From Candidatus Omnitrophota bacterium (GTDB lineage Bacteria; Omnitrophota; Gorgyraeia; Gygaellales; Profunditerraquicolaceae), in NCBI GenBank assembly GCA_030691725.1, contig JAUYDQ010000064.1, positions 1 to 11,642 on the forward strand: a stretch of 11,642 nt of DNA. The letters run 5' to 3'. Of the stretch, positions 8,610 through 11,642 are shown piece after piece (the first letter of the stretch is position 1; each line of letters begins with the position of its first letter). Both the position numbers and the translations under genes were made by a program. A model generated the notes under the pieces. It ran no database searches, was not told where the DNA came from, and saw only the letters and a program-made list of their open reading frames with translations.

Positions 8610-9432
8610 GCCGTTGGCAGAGAAAATAAAAGAGGAGATAAAGAGTGAGATCAGCTCTTTAAAGAAAAAACCTGTTTTAGCCAGTATTCAGGTAGGCGAT
8701 AACGCCGGTGCGGAAGCCTATGTAAAATCACAGAAGAAAACTGCAGAAACCTTAGGGATAGAATATCAATTCCATAAATTAAGTCAGGATACTACTGAGG
8801 TATCGCTTATTGAATTTATCCAAAAATTAAATTCAGATAAATCTGTAAATGGCGTTATTATCCAGATGCCCTTACCCGGCCAAATAGATTATAAAAAGAT
8901 AAGCCAGTTTATCTTACCCGAGAAAGATGTAGAAGGAATGCATCCTGCTAATATAGGTAAGATTGTTTTTGGTAAGGCTAAAATCTTACCCTGCACACCG
9001 GCAGCAGTGATGGAATTACTGAACTCTACAGGTGTAAATCTTTATGGTAAAGAAGTAGTCGTGGTAGGCCATAGCGAAATTGTAGGTAAGCCTCTTTCAC
9101 TTTTATTATTAGATAAATTTGCCACCGTTACTATCTGTCACATTGGTACATCTGGGGCAGGAAAATTAGAAGAGCATGTAAGAAAAGCTGAGGTTTTAAT
9201 TGTAGCTGTAGGTAAAGCCGGGCTAATTAAAGGTGAATGGATTAAAGAAGATGCGATTGTTATTGATGTTGGAATAAATAGAGTAGGCGATAAAATCGTC
9301 GGTGATGTGGAATTTGAAACCGCAGAAAAACGTGCATCTTATATTACTCCAGTTCCGGGTGGCGTCGGCCCTTTGACCGTAACCATGTTAATGCGTAACG
9401 TCGTCGAAGCAGCAAAGTTACAGCAACAGTAG
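8587..9432 (+). CDS. folD: Methylenetetrahydrofolate dehydrogenase FolD, probably without cyclohydrolase activity
   Basis: Interconverts methenyl- and methylene-tetrahydrofolate with a nicotinamide cofactor. The 281-residue chain is full length: MAKLLEGKPLAEKIKEEI at the start, folate site YVKSQKKTAE (45-54), QMPLP (93-97), PEKDVEGMHP (111-120), dinucleotide-binding VVVVGHSEIVGKPL (157-170), and PVPGGVGPLT (255-264). In ungapped alignment with E. coli FolD, catalytic K54 is Q49 here and D121 is E116; Q98 is kept as Q93. In human MTHFD1 the matching lysine (K56) is needed for the cyclohydrolase step. I infer a mainly dehydrogenase enzyme, complemented by FchA just upstream. The TTG start fits the family N-terminus and the GGAGGAG site; it overlaps fchA by 23 bases. 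The stop lies in a REP-like hairpin. Confidence 0.95.
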   Translation: MAKLLEGKPLAEKIKEEIKSEISSLKKKPVLASIQVGDNAGAEAYVKSQKKTAETLGIEYQFHKLSQDTTEVSLIEFIQKLNSDKSVNGVIIQMPLPGQIDYKKISQFILPEKDVEGMHPANIGKIVFGKAKILPCTPAAVMELLNSTGVNLYGKEVVVVGHSEIVGKPLSLLLLDKFATVTICHIGTSGAGKLEEHVRKAEVLIVAVGKAGLIKGEWIKEDAIVIDVGINRVGDKIVGDVEFETAEKRASYITPVPGGVGPLTVTMLMRNVVEAAKLQQQ

Positions 9433-9465
9433 GGACGTCTTTGAAACCAATCGGAAGGGTGTCCC
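9429..9465 (+). repeat. REP-like GTAG-plus-hairpin element between folD and metF
   Basis: GTAG (9429-9432) leads directly into an inverted repeat: GGGAC (9432-9436) with GTCCC (9461-9465), and an inner ACC (9446-9448) with GGT (9458-9460), leaving a 9-base bulge on one side. GTAG followed by a bulged stem is the known layout of REP sequences recognised by REP-associated tyrosine transposases. The folD stop codon is inside it. Only one copy is present in this window, so family membership is inferred. Confidence 0.35.
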
Positions 9466-9490
9466 CCTTATTTAAAAACCTTAATTAAAT

Positions 9491-10360
9491 ATGACCTTTA
9501 AAGAGAAAATACAATCAGGGAAGTTTTTGGTGACTTCGGAGATTGGGCCGCCGAAGGGGATAGAGACTAAGACAATCTTAGAAGACGCTGAACTTATCAG
9601 GAGCCGGGTCGATGCCATAAATGTCACGGATTTACAGAGTTCAGTGATGCGCCTGGGCTCTTTAGTAGTTTGTGGGCTATTGAAACAAAAAGATTTTGAG
9701 CCGATATTCCAGGTTACCTGCCGCGACAGGAACCGTCTGGCGTTGCAGTCTGATATATTATCTGCAGCAGCATTGGGCATAGAAAATTTGCTTATCTTGA
9801 CCGGTGACCACCCTACCTTAGGAGACCACCCCGAAGCAAAACCCGTATTTGACCTGGATTCCGTACAATTATTACAGGTGGTAAAAATACTTCAGGAAGG
9901 TTCTGATATGAACGGCAATAAACTGGAAGGCCAACCTCCTAAGTTTTGCGTGGGTGCAGTGGTTAATCCCGGCGCAGACCCCATAGAGCCGCAGATTCTC
10001 AAGATGGAGAAGAAGATTGAAGCAGGCGCAGAATTTTTTCAGACCCAGGCAGTATATGACATTAAGGTTTTCGAAAATTTTCTTTCTAAAATTAAGCATT
10101 TAAAGACCACCATATTAGCAGGGATTGTCTTATTAAAATCCGCAGGCATGGCTCGCTATATGAATAAAAATGTAGCAGGTGTAAATGTTTCGGATAATTT
10201 GATAAAGGAAATGGAAGAAACTAAAGACAAGGTAGCAACGTCAGTCGCGATTGCCACCAGACTCATAAAAGAATTAAAGCCAATGTGCCAGGGCATACAC
10301 ATTATGCCCATTGGTTGGGATAAAAGGGTTCCGTTCGTTTTAGACGCAGCAGGATTATAG
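9491..10360 (+). CDS. metF: Methylenetetrahydrofolate reductase, MetF family (acetogen-type)
   Basis: Reduces methylene- to methyl-tetrahydrofolate with flavin, the last folate step before methyl transfer to the corrinoid protein. The 289-residue TIM-barrel protein has SEIGPPKG (16-23), with E17 at the catalytic glutamate position, VTDLQSSVMRLG (45-56), LILTGDHP (101-108) with D106 at the flavin-contacting position, FFQTQAVYD (182-190), and GIHIMPIGW (268-276). ATG 9491 has no Shine-Dalgarno site; a 58-base gap with a REP-like hairpin separates it from folD. Acetogens of the Moorella type pair MetF with a zinc protein MetV; no metV is in this window. The position before cooS supports a Wood-Ljungdahl role over methionine synthesis. 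Confidence 0.93.
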   Translation: MTFKEKIQSGKFLVTSEIGPPKGIETKTILEDAELIRSRVDAINVTDLQSSVMRLGSLVVCGLLKQKDFEPIFQVTCRDRNRLALQSDILSAAALGIENLLILTGDHPTLGDHPEAKPVFDLDSVQLLQVVKILQEGSDMNGNKLEGQPPKFCVGAVVNPGADPIEPQILKMEKKIEAGAEFFQTQAVYDIKVFENFLSKIKHLKTTILAGIVLLKSAGMARYMNKNVAGVNVSDNLIKEMEETKDKVATSVAIATRLIKELKPMCQGIHIMPIGWDKRVPFVLDAAGL

Positions 10361-10364
10361 TTAT

Positions 10365-10371
10365 GGAGGAG
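10365..10371 (+). promoter_or_regulatory. Shine-Dalgarno site deciding the cooS start
   Basis: GGAGGAG just before ATG 10375. An in-frame ATG at 10363 overlaps the site and would add only MEEK, so 10375 is preferred. Confidence 0.65.
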
Positions 10372-10374
10372 AAG

Positions 10375-11642
10375 ATGTCCGATATTGAAAAAAAATCTAT
10401 AGACTTAGCCACGCAGGAAGTCTTGAAAAAAGCTAAAGACGAAAATATAAAGACTGCCTGGGATAGATTGGAATCGCAAGAACCTCAATGCGGGTTCGGA
10501 CAACTTGGTTTATGTTGCACTGTCTGTAATATGGGTCCTTGCAGAATTGACCCTTTTGGCGAAGGGGCAAAGGAAGGTGTCTGCGGCGCAAATGCAGATA
10601 CAATTACAGCAAGAAATTTAGCCCGTAAAATAGCAGTGGGAGCCTCTGCACATTCTGACCACGGCAGGGATGTGGCGCATACTTTGTCTTCATTATCCGA
10701 AGGCCATGCCCATGACTATGAAATCTTGGATATTGAGAAACTAAAAACGCTGGCAGAGGAATTCGGTATTGATACTAACAAGCCAGCGGGCAGTGGTTTG
10801 GCTTCCGATAGCCAAAGCCACAAGCCAGCGGGCAGTGGTTTGGCTTCCGATAGCCAAAGCCACAAGACAAAAGAACAAATAGCCAAAGATTTGAGTAAAA
10901 AACTTTTAGAAGAATTCGGGAAACAGGAGGGAGAGCTTGTATTTTCTAAACGAGCACCTAAAAAACGGCAGGCTATTTGGAAGAAATTGGGTATTACGCC
11001 CCGCGGCATAGATAGAGAAGTAGTAGAGTTATTGCACACCACGACCATGGGCGTAGATAACGATTATAAAAATATCATTACTACAGGTATGCGCTGTAGC
11101 CTTTCCGATGGCTGGGGCGGCTCGATGATTGCGACAGATGTGCAGGATATTATTTTAGGTAGTCCTGTTCCCATAAGAGGTAAAGTTAATTTAGGTGTGT
11201 TAAAGGAAAATTACGTAAATATTGTGGTGCATGGACATGAGCCGGTTTTATCCGAGATGGCAGTAAAAGCCAGTAAAGACCCGGAATTGATAAAATTAGC
11301 GAAAGCCAAAGGAGCGGAGGGCATAAATTTAGCGGGAATCTGTTGCACTGCCAACGAAGTATTGATGCGCCATGGTATTGCCGTAGCAGGGAATTTCTTA
11401 CAACAGGAACTGGCAATTATTACGGGTGCGGTGGAAGTGATGATGGTGGATGTGCAATGTATTATGCCGGCGCTACAGGAAGTGGCTGCCTGTTTTCACA
11501 CTAAACTTATTACCACCAGTCCCAAGGCGCGTTTTCCGGGAGTTACCCACATTGAGTTTGAGTCAAAAAAGGCTTATGAAGTAGCCAAGCAGATTATTAA
11601 ATTGGGTATTGAGAATTTCTCTAATAGGAATAAAGAAAGGGT
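10375..11642 (+). CDS. cooS: Carbon monoxide dehydrogenase catalytic subunit, 3' end beyond the window
   Basis: Ni-Fe-S enzyme interconverting CO2 and CO; in the Wood-Ljungdahl pathway it feeds CO to acetyl-CoA synthase (then called acsA). The visible 422 codons are about two thirds of a usual chain. N-terminal cysteines C39 and C47 (D-cluster) and C48, C51, C56, C70 (B-cluster) fall at the same numbers I recall for Carboxydothermus CODH-II. C-cluster ligands in VHGHEPVLSE (285-294), GICCTANE (321-328) and VDVQCIMP (359-366) follow, shifted by about 27-29 residues. The shift matches a 28-residue in-frame tandem insertion (KPAGSGLASDSQSH twice, 136-163). ATG 10375 follows GGAGGAG; metF ends 14 bases upstream. 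The remaining cluster ligands lie outside the window. Confidence 0.96.
   Translation, partial: MSDIEKKSIDLATQEVLKKAKDENIKTAWDRLESQEPQCGFGQLGLCCTVCNMGPCRIDPFGEGAKEGVCGANADTITARNLARKIAVGASAHSDHGRDVAHTLSSLSEGHAHDYEILDIEKLKTLAEEFGIDTNKPAGSGLASDSQSHKPAGSGLASDSQSHKTKEQIAKDLSKKLLEEFGKQEGELVFSKRAPKKRQAIWKKLGITPRGIDREVVELLHTTTMGVDNDYKNIITTGMRCSLSDGWGGSMIATDVQDIILGSPVPIRGKVNLGVLKENYVNIVVHGHEPVLSEMAVKASKDPELIKLAKAKGAEGINLAGICCTANEVLMRHGIAVAGNFLQQELAIITGAVEVMMVDVQCIMPALQEVAACFHTKLITTSPKARFPGVTHIEFESKKAYEVAKQIIKLGIENFSNRNKER
10778..10866 (+). repeat. Perfect tandem duplication of a 42-base palindromic unit inside cooS
   Basis: Copies at 10778-10819 and 10820-10861 are identical, and ACAAG begins a third copy at 10862-10866. 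Each unit holds a hairpin: GTGG plus TTTGGCT, loop TCCGAT, AGCCAAA, one bulged G, then CCAC (10793-10821 and 10835-10863). The length is a multiple of three and the reading frame stays open, adding KPAGSGLASDSQSH twice. Removing both copies joins DTNK to TKEQIA, which reads like an uninterrupted CODH. Confidence 0.95.

Noticed and set aside
9441..9474. Promoter for metF from TTGAAA with a later TATTTA
   Set aside because: The spacing is about 22 bases, too long for a usual sigma-70 promoter, and the region is better explained as an inverted repeat.
10778..10866. Possible CRISPR repeat pair
   Set aside because: The two copies are directly adjacent with no spacer, lie inside a coding frame, and no cas gene is near.
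10716..11048. Minus-strand open frame with a repeated LWLWLSEAKPLPAG segment
   Set aside because: It is the antisense reading of the 42-base duplication in cooS, which has clear CODH homology on the + strand; it has no recognisable domain.

Overview
The window is an AT-rich bacterial chromosome segment with every gene on the + strand. It carries 13 protein-coding genes; the last one runs off the 3' edge. The gene content fits an anaerobe with the Wood-Ljungdahl pathway. A candidate lineage such as Omnitrophota, or another deep-branching anaerobic phylum, seems likely. That placement is inferred from gene content, AT-rich sequence and unusual repeats; there is no rRNA here to settle it. No tRNA, rRNA, CRISPR array, transposase gene or phage gene was seen. 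The longest gene-free stretch is 197 bases (4808-5004), which looks like the regulatory leader of rplS.

Left block (19-4012), tRNA queuosine and envelope. The order is queH, a small DUF2905 membrane protein, a secreted SpoIID/LytB protein, queA, tgt. Tgt puts preQ1 into tRNA, QueA converts it to epoxyqueuosine, and QueH (the non-cobalamin enzyme) reduces it to queuosine. The last three steps of the pathway are therefore together. The genes overlap or nearly touch.

Middle block (4121-6346), translation and maintenance. The order is trmD, rplS, rnhB, yraN, a common bacterial order, but rpsP and rimM are not in front of trmD. An inverted array of 7-base repeats sits at the junction between tgt and trmD. 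Other 7-base arrays lie inside the signal-peptide codons of the SpoIID gene and inside trmD.

Right block (6355-11642), one-carbon metabolism. The order is fhs, fchA, folD, metF, cooS/acsA. These make formyl-, methenyl-, methylene- and methyl-tetrahydrofolate in turn, followed by carbon monoxide dehydrogenase, which supplies the carbonyl branch. FolD carries Gln where the cyclohydrolase lysine should be, and Glu for a conserved Asp, so it may be only a dehydrogenase, with FchA supplying the missing step. The CODH gene contains a perfect in-frame tandem duplication of a 42-base palindromic unit between its metal-cluster N-terminus and catalytic core.

The strongest leads for something undescribed are the inverted 7-base arrays, the palindromic in-frame insertion in CODH, the split of labour between FchA and an altered FolD, and a switch-like leader before rplS.
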